Positions 38,203-50,706 of a DNA stretch of 64,000 nt are shown one piece after another. Origin of the DNA: Thamnaconus septentrionalis (taxonomy: Eukaryota > Chordata > Actinopteri > Tetraodontiformes > Monacanthidae); contig CM020508.1 of assembly GCA_009823395.1 (NCBI GenBank), positions 6,670,015 through 6,734,014 of the forward strand. The letters are read 5' to 3'. Both the position numbers and the translations under genes were made by a program. Under the pieces are notes generated by a model that worked only from the letters and a program-made list of their open reading frames with translations, was not told the DNA's origin and made no database searches. Numbering within the stretch: the stretch's first letter is position 1; each line of letters begins with the position of its first letter.

Positions 38203-40082
38203 ACCAAACCGAACACCTCAAACAGCTTTCTTTTCTAGCACTCATTTAAATAAACACACAACAAAATACCTCCAGGATGTTTAATTGAAGGGAATCAAGT
38301 TCAGATGCAGTGACACGTGAACTAATTTGTGGGGGGGGAAAAAAGAGACAGAAAAAGAAAATAGTGTAGTGCACGGGTGACCTGAAGGGAAAAATCTGTA
38401 GAGGCGGGGTTACACAGAGGAAATCTACTCGGAACCAATCACTGGAAAAAATACACGCCATTAATTCAACAGACAAAAACCAGATGTCATTATTTATTTA
38501 TAGTATTTAACAGGGAAAATGGTTCCCTTGAATAATACATTTGGTGGTGAAAGGTGTAGAGCTGGGTCTTGGGGTGGTGGTTGTGGTGGGTAGGTGGGTG
38601 GATGAATATTCACAAGCTGCGTCTGGAGACATTGTAGTAAACCTCCTCTCCCTTGCTCCCCCCTACTGCCTCTGTGCCTTCTGGGCATTGTTGGCCCCGC
38701 CGGTGGCTGCGATGGCCCCAGCTGCACTGCTCATTTGCTTGGCTCTGGCCGCGCGTGCGCTGGCTAGTTCAATATGGCTAATGCCAGACTATTATACCGT
38801 TAGCCAGGACGGACTAGCGGCGGCCCACTTAGGCCGGGCTGCCATCTGCTGTAGGGGGTGGCGAGCGGGAGCCAAAGGACGCAGAAGTGTCAGTCAGGAA
38901 GAAACCCGACTGTCCTACTGTAAGTCGGTCGAGAAACCTCCTGATTGGAGGAACAAGGGACGACACCAGGCTGGACCGCTGCATGCATTGGAACTTCATC
39001 ACACAGCACTGAGCAAACTCTATCTCTCATCTATAGCAGTGTGTGTGTAGGCTGCTAGGAATGTTTACACTGCCTAATTGGATCAGGCTTCTCAAAGTCT
39101 GTAAATTAGTCCCTCTCTCTCCCTCCCACTGCCGGAATCCGACAGCATCCCTCCGACCCCCCTCCTTTTACAATTAGATTATTTTTTTCTTTAAAGCAAA
39201 ACACTTTCAAGAACAAATATCCCCTTTATTCCACTGCAGAGGGGATTAAAGCCCGCTATCAGCAAGAGAAGGGCGGCGAGTGGCTCACGGCAACACAAGC
39301 TTCCATCTATAGGATTCCTATCTGCAGGCCGTCAAACAGTAATGATCCTCAGTGCAGACACTGACTTTTTCTTCTTCTTTTTTTTTTTGGACTGCTCTCC
39401 CCATGTTTTCTTCGCCAGCCGGGGCCTCTTTGTTTGTTTTAAGTGGAGCAGAAGTTACAATGTAGGAATGATAATGCCTCATGTTTGCGGAAAAATAAAA
39501 AAATAAAAAAATCCCAGTGACTGCTCTTCACTCGCTTGGACTCTGCTCAAGTGCAAAATTGAATTCTGGCCCATTCATGTCGTCCGCTTAAAGCGTCTGC
39601 GCTAAGCCGAGCACAGCCAGGCAGAACAGACGCATTACCGAAATCTGTGACGATTCGCGACCTCATGAAAATGGCAAATGATTCAGACAAGTCTAACTTC
39701 CCCCCACCCCTCCACCTCTCCTTCCACTTTACATTCTTTTCTTCTCCAGAGATGCCACGAAAACGTTTGCTGCCCAGCTCGTGGCCTTCAACTGCTGCAA
39801 TAATAGAGCCACTGAGGAGGCAGGAGGCTCCGAGAGAACGGCGTTGGTGCCTCGCGTTGAAAATGTGAGAAAAGGGGTCAGCGACCTGACAACACCGCAG
39901 CGCGAGGGAGAGAACAATGGTGTGACGGGGGAGAGAGAGGAAAGGCGGAGGGATGAAGAGACGCACGCGGAAACTGTCCTCTCGCAGCGAGAGCCGACAG
40001 CGGCGCAGTCAGACTGACAGAGTGCAGGAGGAGGAAGTGACAATTAAGGAATTGGCAAAAGCAGGAGCCTCTCCTCTCATGT

Positions 40083-40128
40083 ACACACACACACACACAC
40101 ACACGCACACACATGCACACACACACAA
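40083..40128. repeat. (CA)n microsatellite, interrupted
   Basis: CA runs broken by GCA and TGCA. Confidence 0.93.
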
Positions 40129-40472
40129 ACCTTTCATCTACATTCAGTCACAGAATGAAAGGGGAAAATCCGGGTGTTTGGTGATCCCGCGGTCAGCCGA
40201 CAGAAATCCCATCACGCCGGCCAGCTTCCTCGGCAGGTAGCGGGCGGGACTCGCACATCAAGGATCAGCCCTGCCGGCGATAACGCCAAATACGGGATGT
40301 GGGAGCCAACGGGAGGTTTGGCGGGGATAAAAAGTAGGAGGGGGTGGAGAAAAAGTAGTGTGTGTGTGTGTCTGTATTATGTTGCTGTGATGGCGCGCAC
40401 ATAACAGACCTTGACATTGGGAGTGAAAAATAGAGCCAAAATTGGGGAGTAAAAAGAAAAAACATTAGAAGG

Positions 40473-40475
<3 letters not shown>

Positions 40476-40524
<49 letters not shown>
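40476..40524. repeat. (GA)n microsatellite
   Basis: About 24 perfect GA units, then degenerate GA. Confidence 0.97.
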
Positions 40525-40530
<6 letters not shown>

Positions 40531-41277
40531 CGAGTGGAAGAGAGAGAGGGGGGGGGGACTATAGTCATTTCACAAACTGCATGGTTGAGTATCTGCTTAA
40601 TTTCCCAGGGGGTCATGAGTAACTATGCTCCTACTGGCTCTGCTGCCATTGGCTGTCTGACCCAACGCCGTTCAGTCCTGAAGTGACGGCAAAAAAAAAA
40701 AAACAACATACAAATAAAAAGAAGCTAAGTTGAACACTGTTCTCTTCTCAGCCCAGGACAAAAAGCGAGTGTGACAGCCAAAGACGCTCTCGGGCTGCCA
40801 CAGACCCTCGTCTGCTCACATCAGCTCGGAGCCAGAAAGAAGAAAAACCCATTTGCAATCTAAAGTAATTTTGCCTCTTTGGTTCCGCTGCGGGAGGCTG
40901 CACCGCTGCTCATCTTCCCACCTGAGCCTGCTGCTCCTTCCGCCTCCTGCTGCAGCCTCACCTGGAGGCTGGCAGCGGCTCTGAGAGGTGGACACGCAGC
41001 AGCTGGATATCTTTGCAAGCCGGTCAACTAAAGTCACCTCCAGTGGAGAACGACACTGCTGCGACCTGCGATGGCTACATTTATTCTCCTTTACAGATGG
41101 AGCCGTGCTCGACAACACGCAGGCAAAAAGGGACATATATTCACAGCTGCTTATAGAATTTTCAGCCAGTCAAAACAAAGCAATATTTCAAAAATGATAT
41201 GTGCAATCATTTTTTGCAAAAAAAATTCTGAAATTCTGAAAGAAAAAAAAAACCTACAAACGTCAGAGCTCTAAAAA

Positions 41278-41311
41278 ATAAAATAAAATAAAATAAAAAA
41301 TAAAATAAAAA
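41278..41311. repeat. (AAAAT)n tract
   Basis: AAAAT units with breaks; a second run is at 41642-41662. Confidence 0.9.
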
Positions 41312-41863
41312 GTAAATTCACCTCAAAGCAGCCACACAACGCACTTCATCCTCTGACCATAAGTCTTTGTCTCTGAGCCAGCGTCCACATACAGGGTTCA
41401 CCAAAGTACAATAAACCCTTTTCACCAAGTGAAAGCACGACCTCATGAAAAAGGGACTCGCGGAGTTGGGGAAATGGAAAACGGAGACAGAAAATATGCG
41501 AAAACGAAGCAAAACTCGCCTTTTACCTTTTTCTGATTTTTTCTTTAGGTGGAACTGAAGTCCGGTCCGGAGGAATGTGGAGCGTCGGTCGGAGCAGGTG
41601 CGTCACCGAGAGAAGAGCTGAAGCATCCAGCGACGCGTCGGATAAAATAAAATAAAATAAAAATAGTACTAATTTGAAACAAACAAAAAAGACTGTGTAA
41701 AAATGCAGGCCGCTCAGGATTACGAGGAATGCGACTTAACAGCGACTCGGTGTCGTACCTCCGTGCGGTGAGATGCCCGCGCGCTCTTCCCTCGCGGAGA
41801 GACGAGCCGAGGCAGCAGCAGCAGCAGCCGCGACGGGTGGATGAGCGCCGGAGTGGTGCTCAC

Positions 41864-41895
41864 CTCTCCAGCAGCTGAGCGCTACTGAACAAAGG
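41864..41895 (-). other. ncan: Candidate noncoding exon 1 of neurocan
   Basis: On the minus strand, CTGCTGGAGAG is followed by GTGAGCAC, a near-ideal donor, with intron bases starting at 41863. Upstream lies a short segment with no ATG, a TATA-like CTATTTGAAT box around 41915-41924, and a CT-rich tract. Initiation about 25-30 bases after the box would fall near 41895, so the upper end is a guess. The next acceptor on this strand that must receive a 5' leader is the one at 11769. A second possible donor, GGAG then GTACGA at 41758, would give a longer leader that also has no ATG. Mammalian neurocan has a noncoding first exon, which fits. No transcript evidence is available here, and another start site elsewhere in the window cannot be excluded. 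Confidence 0.4.
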
Positions 41896-41934
41896 AGTGC
41901 TCGGCAGACTCTGGATTCAAATAGCAGCAGAGGA

Positions 41935-41995
41935 GGGAGCGAGGGAGGGAGGGAGAGGGAGAGAGGGAGAGAGAGACAGAGAGAGAAGAGGGGGA
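41935..41995. repeat. Purine-pure GA/GGGA tract
   Basis: GGGA and GA units just upstream (minus strand) of the proposed neurocan start. It could act as a GA-box promoter element. Confidence 0.85.
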
Positions 41996-42544
41996 GGTGG
42001 TGATTAGGACGGCGGGAGGGCTGCATCTTCTCCCGAGGCTGATGTTGCAACCACCAAGTTCCTGCAACCAGTAACCTACGCAAAATAAAACTTGATTCAG
42101 ACATCAAAGGCAAGTTGCAGTTCTTCCACTAGTGGTCAGAATTAGCTTCGCCAGTTATCCAGCCAAGACAAATTTATAAAGCCAAATAGTGCAAACCAGA
42201 CATTTTTTTTTCTTCACGAACACTAAAGGTAGACATTTTATATTTCACGATAGTTTACTCGCTATTCCCTCCTGTTAACTGGCACGTTAAACTGTGGCCC
42301 ACTTGAGACAACAGTGATCAGTGATTCATTAGTGCTTTTCAGCTCAACGTACCATCATTTCACAGCCAAATGTCCAACTAGCGATGGTCAAAGAGTGAGC
42401 CAGTAGAGGACAACAATGTATAATAATATGGAGGATTTGGAATAAATAATGGAAATGCCTTGTTGTAAACTGCAGAAACAATGTTTGACATCCGCCACAA
42501 AAGATGCAGTTAGACGGACCCGGCACCGCTGCTTTCACCAGTCA

Positions 42545-42740
42545 GGGTCCATAATCCCTCGTTTTGCTTTGTGTCTCGGTCGTCTAATTAATAACCTCTG
42601 GGAGATAATTACCTTGTTTGGCAGCGGAGCGATGACACCGCCCTGTGGCGAGCTGCTTTAGCCGCGGATTATCAAATTAATTTTCCCTAAAATTCAAATT
42701 GCCTCGGATTTATTTTTGCACGCTTGAGCAACAATTAGAA
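42545..42740. promoter_or_regulatory. Candidate conserved noncoding stretch
   Basis: Dense homeodomain-type words: TAATTA at 42585, GATAATTACC, GATTATCAAATTAATTTTCC and CAATTAG. It lies about 0.5-0.8 kb upstream of the proposed neurocan promoter and is noncoding. A cross-species match is required. Confidence 0.3.
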
Positions 42741-44109
42741 TTTTTTTGTTTTTCTTTCTTTTTTTTTTTTTTTTACACAACTTTTTGAAAACCAGCCTGT
42801 AAAAAAAAACAAAAAAAAAAACGCACAGCAGGTCCTCCACGCTTCCCTCGCGAGCGTTACGGTCTTTGCATGGTAGTTAAGTGGAGGCTCATTATGACAT
42901 AGCGGCAGGAGAATAACGCCGGCGGTCATTGTAAAGGGCCAACAGAGCGTCGTCGGTATACATTCAGCAGCTCTGCAGCAAACAAAGAGTAATGATCCCC
43001 CAGGAGACGTGGCGCGCGTGTCCAGAGATTAACGCTTTTGTTGAGGGGAGTTAATTTGCGCACAGCCCGGGACGCTCGCTCTCTCTGTTTGTTTATTTAT
43101 AGTTCTATAACAACGAGCCCCCCTTTTTTTTTTTCCTTCTTCCTGTGGGCAGAGTGTATTATCGCCATAAAACGGCAGTATAGTTTTTATCGGCGGCTGT
43201 GAGTGAAGGTCGCCGCGTGGCAAAACAAAGCCGCCGTGCCTCGCCACACTCGCAGAGCTGTCCAGGGTGCTGAACGGGGGGTCGAGCAAAGGAGCCCCTG
43301 TGGGCACAACTCACTTTAGCAAGTTTTCCAACAATAAAACACGCCCCCAGCCAAAGAACTCTCCGAAAATAAATACAAAACATAAATCCTCCCCGCACTT
43401 GTGTTGCCTCGCTTTTTCAAAAAAAGTGTGCGTTCGATTCCAGAGACGTGTCGATTTCACCATTTCATCCACTCACTTTTCAGTCATAGGCTCAAGTTTG
43501 GAAGTACGAATTGAGGTGAGGTTGGTGAAGGAAAAGAATTGATATGGAAAGAATTGGAAATGAATGCTGGTCAAAGTGGGGTCGTGACAAAGATGATAAA
43601 AAGGAGTTTATAAATGTGTGCATAACAGTCAGGGGGAGAGCACAGCTGTGCCTGGAAATACAAATATGTTGGCCAAGACCTCAGCGTGGTCTTATTTTGA
43701 CTGGCAATGTTGAAAGCAAATACAGGGTTTTAAATCTTATAAGATGATAAAAACACAAGCTATTGCTTTAATGATGACCGATGACAGTTGTATACAGTGG
43801 AAGCACCAGAATTGCACTTTACCTAATGACATCATCGGCACCAGAGAACAGCTGGAGCGCGACAAACACCAAACCCCCCATGCAGCCTGCACTAATCAAA
43901 TCCCTTTGCACCATTTTTTTTTTTTCAAAAAGCCAAGAACTTTATTTGATGACGGCGAAGAAGGTGACAGAGCTTCTCTCCTCCACTTTCTCCCTCTTTC
44001 CCTGTCCTGCTTTCTGCGTCTCCACTTGCCAGAATGGCCAGAAGGCAATCAAGTCACAAACAAGAAAGTAAACAACGAAACAGCGTTTATCGATCCCTGG
44101 ACTTCATAG

Positions 44110-44530
44110 CTGCGAGTGAACTCGCTGGTCTTGTGTCGCCGCTTCATTATACCTGGATTAAATACATATTTGAGGTGGGTCGAAGCCATAAGCCGGTCAT
44201 TTTTGAATAAGCTCTTCAAGAGGAGTTTTTATTTTTGTTATAGTTTAATTAGACAAGACTAATCCGCGTAGAGGAGGCTTCTTAAAGCACTGACCGCTGA
44301 AAACCTCGTGGCATGATAAAGGCACGGCGGTGAGACGGAGAGGATTTGGAATTAAGTTTCTCCACCTCACCTCCTCATCCACGACAGCTGCCGCGTTCGC
44401 CTGCGTGAATATTAAATTCGCCATGTCCCAGGGAGTCACTAAAAATAATCTCCCGATAATACGTTTACAGTAGGCTGCGGGTGTCTGGAAATATACAAAG
44501 TCATCAACACTACGTGCGGCAAACTGCGGC
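44110..44530. promoter_or_regulatory. Candidate conserved noncoding stretch
   Basis: Unique DNA with TAATTA at 44246-44251, the bicoid-type TAATCC at 44260-44265, GGATTAAATAC and GAATATTAAATTCG. No gene signal. Confidence 0.25.
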
Positions 44531-44607
44531 GGCGGCTGCATAATGAATGTGATGTGTGTTTGTCGGGTGAGAGAGTCACACAAACACCCACAGAGACTTC
44601 TGACGTT

Positions 44608-44643
44608 CAAAGAGAGAGAGGGAGAGAGAGAGAGAGAGAGAGA
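44608..44643. repeat. (GA)n microsatellite
   Basis: A GA run with one GGGA break. Confidence 0.93.
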
Positions 44644-46955
44644 TGGAGACTTTTGCACAAACTCTGTGACGGTGAGGCGATTATGCCAGCGTGCATGTAC
44701 TGGAAAGTGCTATTGCAGTCTTCTGATAGGGGGAGATTTCAGATGACTAAATAATTAAACGCTCGGGCAAACTCTTAAGAGCTCAATAGAGTTCATCAAT
44801 CTGGGAGTCCTGGATATCTTGCATTGTTATTGGTACCAAAAAAGTACATGGAATGTTTGGGGGGGTTAAAATAGGGGTCAGACATGCAGCGAAAACATCT
44901 CTGAAATTCTTAAATGAAAATGTCCATGGCAATATGCTAATGGGCTTGTCAGAAATCCGGCTTAGATAGAAGCAGCTTTTCTTGCCATTATCTAAGGATA
45001 GAAGCACTAATTGAGAAACTATTGTATTTTTTTTCTATAAAAATGCACTCAAATTCACATTATCAGCATGTTTTCTCCAGGTCAGGAGGTGTTTCTCCCC
45101 CCCTCCCTTGCTAGACATCGCAGCTGGGCCAGTGTAAGAAAGATGAGAGAGCTACGCGGGGCATCAAAATCCATTAACATTGTTTACAACACATTTACTT
45201 ACCATTAGTGCTGCTAAATCTCCCACGTCGGCCCTTTAAACAGAGTAGTTGGCCCTGTCAGTTCCTTCCTATTTAGCAGTATTGGTGAACAACCAAAGCA
45301 GAGGCAGAGAAATAGAGTCCTCTGTGTGTGTGTATGTGTGTGTGGGGGGAAGGGGGTTTGGCGGGAGGGGGCGGTGGTCTGATTCAGACTCTGCTGTTTA
45401 GTGACCCAGAAACAACTGACACAAGCTCTTAAAAGGCAATAAACAAACTGCACGGGGCCATTTACCATCGCTGCATGAAGAGTTACACTACCTATCAGCG
45501 AACACGAGGAAGAAGGATGAGGGGATGGAAGGAAGGGGAGGGAAGCGGGAGGCTGATGGAGAAAGGGACGCGGAGGGGTATTAAGTTTTTAAGACAACCG
45601 CACCACGAGGGCTACGAGGCCCTGTGGGATTTGGACGAAGAAGAAAAAAAGGATGAGTCAGCAGATCAGAGCTGCTGTAAATGAGAGAGTAATGAAGTTG
45701 TGCAGGTGGTGGAGAAGGGGAGGAAAATCTATTATGAATGAGGGCTGAGAAGGCCGGAGATGAGAAGCGGCGAGTCGGACCTCACCTGGTGGATAATGAA
45801 TAGGTGACACGTCAGGCCGCTGGAGAGCACAGACGCCCTTTGTTGATGGTTAATGGTGTTTCTAGAGGAGGTTTGAGAGGAACGTGAGCAGGTCGAAGCA
45901 AAATCAGTTGCACACAGTACATTAAAGATCCCTTATTGTGTTTTCCGTGGTTTAATTTTTTTTGGTCTGGGATTCCACCAGAGGAAAATTATTCCCCCCC
46001 AAAACAAACTCTTGTTCTCCAGGAAACAGCTCATTTAGCCCTCTGTTTGCAGCCTCCAACAACATTTTGCTTTAGATTGCTAATAAAAACCTAATTTGTA
46101 TTGGTTCTAGCAGGTTTCGAAGGGGACGAAAACAAGGCAGCTGGAGGGAATTCTGCAGGTGACTGAGGCTATTGCCTGGCTGAGGGTGTTCTTTCTGACC
46201 CAGGAGTTATCAGAGCCCTTTGTGACATCAGAAAGTGATCCTTTCCAAAACTGCCGCTTCTGACACACACTCTGTGAAAATCTGAAGGAATATCTGAAAA
46301 CTGACCATTTAGAGACACATTATGATGTGAAAATACTGAAAATCCAAATCATTTTAGCATATTTTGGGAGCCTCCAAGTGGTTTTATTGGCCGACTCCCT
46401 GGTGTCATCATACGTAAATATATCCTCGAAATGATATTTTGTCCTAAAGTTTTGCCAAAGGATGACAAAAGTGTCGGCCACAAAGCCAAACTTCCTTTCC
46501 ATATTTTACCTCAAACACTTAGAACATAGTTTTGAATTACTAGCAATGACTAAAATGTCTGTTTTTCAAGCTGTATTGTTTGTACTTATGACTTACCACT
46601 GTGGTGCTTTTATCCGGTCACACACAGCACTTTATCAACCACTTTCAAAGCCTCGTGTTTCAGAATAAAACTAAACCAAAAAAAGAAGCACTGAACAGAG
46701 ATCAAACACTCAAAAAGCATTTACCTACAAGAACACACCTTAGTGTGAGTGGTACGTCACTTCAGGAGCGGGCAGACAACTGTTCTCCAGCTCTTCAACA
46801 CAACATGTTAATGAGCATAGCAATGAGCTGCGCGTATTGATTTTAACTGTGGTTCATGGGCAAAATCTGACATTTTCCAGGATATATTTCAGAAGGCAAC
46901 TCAGAGGTAAGGTGCACGGCAAATCACGTTCAAGTTAATGCACCAAAAACACAAT

Positions 46956-47505
46956 GGGCCAGATCCACAAAGCGATTGCCCGCCTTTTACACCAGAAAAT
47001 CTGTGCTAATAGCACCAAAAATAGTGTGTCCAATCCACAGAGCGGACGAAAACATGAAAAGTGGCGGAAAATGCACCGAAGCGCAGGTAGCAGCAGGGCT
47101 GCACCAGATTCATTTGAATATATTTAAATTAGTAAATATGCCTCATTCGAAACAACGCCGGATCCACGAAGAGTTTGCGATCAAGCCTGCAAGTACTTTG
47201 ACAGACGTAAACAAAACCGTCAAAGTGTTTCTGGCGTCACAGCGACTCTCTGCTCCCTGAAGAGTTGATGATGAGGTGTGAGTATGCAGAGAAATATCAT
47301 TCACACACACACACACACACACTTATTCATATGTAAAATATTAACACAGGTGCCACATTTCTGCTGCGTTTTTGCGCCTCCATATCATTAGCGCAAAAAC
47401 CTCTGTGGACACAATGCAAAGGTGGCGGAGAATATGGCTGCAAAGTTGTCGCAAAAAGTGCCGCAATTTACCACTGCGCTTTCCTCTTTGTGGATTTTTT
47501 TATCT
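46956..47505. mobile_element. Putative nonautonomous DNA transposon (Harbinger-like?)
   Basis: GGCCAGATCCACAAAGCG near the left end and the reversed right end AATCCACAAAGAGG share ATCCACAAAG in inverted orientation. Further TCCACAGAGCGGA and TGGCGGAAAATG words repeat inside, and a CA run lies at 47303-47322. No target duplication was confirmed, and the short frame at 46976-47260 is not a recognised transposase. Confidence 0.4.
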
Positions 47506-48404
47506 GAGTGAGTTTTTAATTTTTCATCTGAATAAAGGGAAAACGGGTCATTTTACAAAAGCCACGAAAAAAGTTTTTTTCTTCAGGAAAAAAAAAAGAT
47601 GGCCCATCCAATTTTGTACTAGCCGAACCCAAAAGCCACTGGCGTGACTCGCTCCATGTCTGTATCCTGACCCCCTACAGTCTCTAAGCAGGATCAGTAG
47701 GAGGACTGGGCCGACTGGAGGAAGTTAGGCTTTAGTAAATGGCCAGCAGTAATGTTGAGCACACATGATTTACATTTAATGGCCAGAAATGCGCAAAAAT
47801 CACACGGCACAGTAATAAAACGGTTCAGTATTAAACTTTTACGGCGTGGATTGATCACCTCAAACTGGCGGAAGGTTCTTTTTAACAGTCAAACAGGCTC
47901 CACACTGAAAAAAAATAATAGCAAAGACAAAAATAACAGAAAAATATAACAAATACATAGTAGCGGCGGAATCGTTGCGTGAGCCAGTCAACAGTGCTGC
48001 TGTAGCCTTCCTATAAATCAACATAATGAGGCATAAATCAGCATTAATTAGCATATGGGTTTCTGGCACACAGCGAGATACATAATGGCACATGACATAC
48101 ACTCTCCGTTATTGACTCTCGGCGAGTCGCTGCAATCAGCACCTCATCTCTCCCTCTGCCTCTCCTCGCCAGCTCATCATTATTGGCAATCAGTGTTCGC
48201 TGTGGCTTCCACAAATCACAGGCTCGGACGGCGAGGAGCCGAGACGGACGACGGCGGGGAAGAGAATAGTGACGGTCAGCGGAGGGGCTCTAATGAGGCG
48301 GCACACAGACCGGGGAGGGGGTTTAAGAGAGAAACGCCGTGTGCAGTTCAACGCCTGGCATTTAACCTTGTTTACGTCGCTGAGGTGGCTCAGTTGTGTC
48401 TTAA

Positions 48405-49044
48405 AGGGACAGTTTGCTTACATTGGCACCGGTGAGGTGTTTTAGCTCTTCATAACCAATTCCAAGTGCAGAATGCCAGTTTTGTAGTTGGTCTGGAAGA
48501 CTATCAGACAGACCAACCCAGAAACAGCAGTGCAACTATGTTTGTAAACGTCACGTTCCAATGTATGGAACTCTTCAACTCTGGTAAACTCCAGGGTGGT
48601 TATGGGTAACAGACAGCTAGTGCATTTTAACAACACCTTGTACTATTCATTAGAAGAGTATCGCATTAGAAAATGCAGAAAGAGGAAAATTCGAATCGAC
48701 TTCCTCTAATTGGCAAGTTTTCACGCTTGCTTGAGGTGGTTTTAGTCTTTGTCCTGTGGCAGCTCATGTGCAAGATGTTGTATTGAAATGGGTTTGCAGA
48801 GTGAATTCAGCCCAGTGAGGCTGAATTGTGAATTGTACTGCTTTTAGTTTAGTTTACTTCTGCTTCTTCCGGAAAACCAGTACGCAATTCATCACCTCCA
48901 CATGATGTCAATTTCTCATTTTTGAAGGAAACTTTCAAAAGTTTGCTTGACATTTTATGGAAATGCACTAAAGGTGACCCGCAGTGCTAACTGTGATGCC
49001 GCCACGTGAGCGGGCAAAAGTTCAGTTTTGAGTGAACTGTTCCT
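48405..49044. mobile_element. TTAA-flanked MITE with inverted termini
   Basis: A 640-bp element bounded by TTAA at 48401-48404 and 49045-49048. The termini AGGGACAGTTTGCT and (reversed) AGGAACAGTTCACT match at 11 of 14 positions. TTAA target duplication is typical of piggyBac and Kolobok elements, and the AGGGACAGTT-like start favours a Kolobok-type origin. There is no transposase frame. Confidence 0.75.
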
Positions 49045-50061
49045 TTAAGGGAGACACCACAGCCTGCTTCTGGTGACTGAAGCGCAGTACATCAAAAAGC
49101 AAAAACACTTCGACCAACTGTACAGTCTTCCTCTTCATCCCTTTTGTTCTGTGTTTACAACTCCCTCCTTTCTTCCTCCATCCTTTGTTTCTCTAATCTC
49201 CTCACCCCTTTTTCACCCTCCCCCTTATCTCCTCCAACTCCCAAAAGAGTCTCCAGTCAACAGTGAGAGAGACGGAAAGAGAGGGAGGCAGGTTGGGAGC
49301 GTTTCGAGTGCTGCCAGTCGACCAGGAAGGAGTTCTGTCGCCGCTCGGCTTGGCTCGGACGGGCAGGCGGTTGGTGGAACCCGTCAAGGTCCAGCGGAGT
49401 TCCGTCCGCTGAAGCCTCTCCAAAAAAAATAAAAAAATAAAGAACAAACGTCCTTCTGGGTTTTATCTGAAAAGGCAGCATGTGTAGATGGAGCAGCAGG
49501 GGGGAACGATTGGTAGCGGTGGAGGGCCAGAAAAAGAGCGGATACGTTGGAGGCCCAGGTCCAGCTGCAAGGCCGACTCATTCACCAGGGACGGGGACAC
49601 GGGGGGCCCTATTCATCCATTCAGACCAGATAATTACCTCATGCGTATCACTTCACTCCTGCCCTCCTTTTTCACTCCTCTTGCATCACACTTTGCAGTT
49701 CCCTGACCTTCAGCGCTTCCCGCAAAACCCGCATCCGACCGAGGTTTCCAACGCCCCCGCCTGCCTCGCGTTAGGAAATTACCTGCCGACACATTCCTGC
49801 GTCTCATCATGAGCTCTATTATTCTCCGCATTTTCACTTTCATTCCATGTCACCCGTGTCAGTGGCGCTGTGGTGTTGTAGCCAGCGGGCAGACACTGTC
49901 GCTGCTGGTGTTGTTGAAGTGTGGAGTTGGACGGCTGGACTCCAGGGTTCCCTGTGTGTCCCTGTATCATCCAATTATAGGAGGTTTCATCATGTTATTA
50001 TTATAATATATAAATAATACTACAGTTTACTTGTAATTTAAAAAAAGAGAAGGAGAGATAA

Positions 50062-50260
50062 ACATGATATCAGTTACACTCGGGACAAAGTGGCCTGTTT
50101 CTTGCAGGGCCACATAGAGAGATGAACAACCATTCGCTCCCACAGACACTTCAGACAGACACAGACAGCTTCCCAGTTTAACCTGTATGTTTTTGGAACA
50201 TGAAAACTCCACGTCCATCTTGTTGTGGGGCGACAGTGCAAATCACTGCACTGCTGTCAC
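50062..50260 (-). mobile_element. tRNA-derived SINE, copy 3 (decayed fragment)
   Basis: Shares GCAGGGCCACATAGA, ACAACCATTCGCTCC and TGTATGTTTTTGGA with the SINE at 20.6-20.9 kb in the same orientation, but with internal deletions. A tRNA-like head end is suggested by GGGGCGACAGTGCA. Confidence 0.65.
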
Positions 50261-50605
50261 TGATACAGTAAAAGAAAAAAACAAAAACAAAACCAGACCC
50301 TCACAGTAAAAAGAAAATTAATATTTTGGGGGGGGTTTGTATTTTAGCCCAATTATGTCATTCTTTAATATTCTCTGCATATATATATATCTATATTTCT
50401 ATAAGACTGTATTTGTTTGTTTTTGTAATGGCGAAGCAGCGACCCGCCCTCTGTGTGCACATGACAGACGGATTCTCAAACTGCTCTTTACATAAAGCCA
50501 CTGAGTCTCGCTCCATTAGTTTTCACAGAGAAAGGCAGGAATAATAATCACAGATTCCTATGCATATTTTAGCATGCTCAATGGTGCCTGCAGGGCCCAA
50601 ACGCA

Positions 50606-50630
50606 CCCCCCCCCCCCCCCCCACCCACCC

Positions 50631-50704
<74 letters not shown>
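50606..50704. repeat. (C)n and (AC)n compound repeat
   Basis: About 17 C, a short CCCA block, then about 36 AC units. Confidence 0.97.

Positions 50705-50706
<2 letters not shown>

Larger units (their letters stand above)
41735..42060 (-). promoter_or_regulatory. ncan: Candidate CpG-rich neurocan promoter region
   Basis: The segment 41750-41870 is locally dense in CG dinucleotides (for example CGCGAGGGAAGAGCGCGCGG on the minus strand). It contains a CTG triplet run. Upstream, 41935-41990 is a GA/CT-rich tract of the kind often found near vertebrate start sites. The TATA-like CTATTTGAAT lies between tract and donor. The assignment to ncan rests on strand, on the donor at 41863 and on the absence of any other gene nearby. 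Confidence 0.4.

Noticed and set aside
38712..39050. Plus-strand frame with a signal-peptide-like start MAPAALLICLALAARALA
   Set aside because: A single GC-rich stretch gives the hydrophobic start by chance. The rest resembles no family, and there are no matching splice sites.
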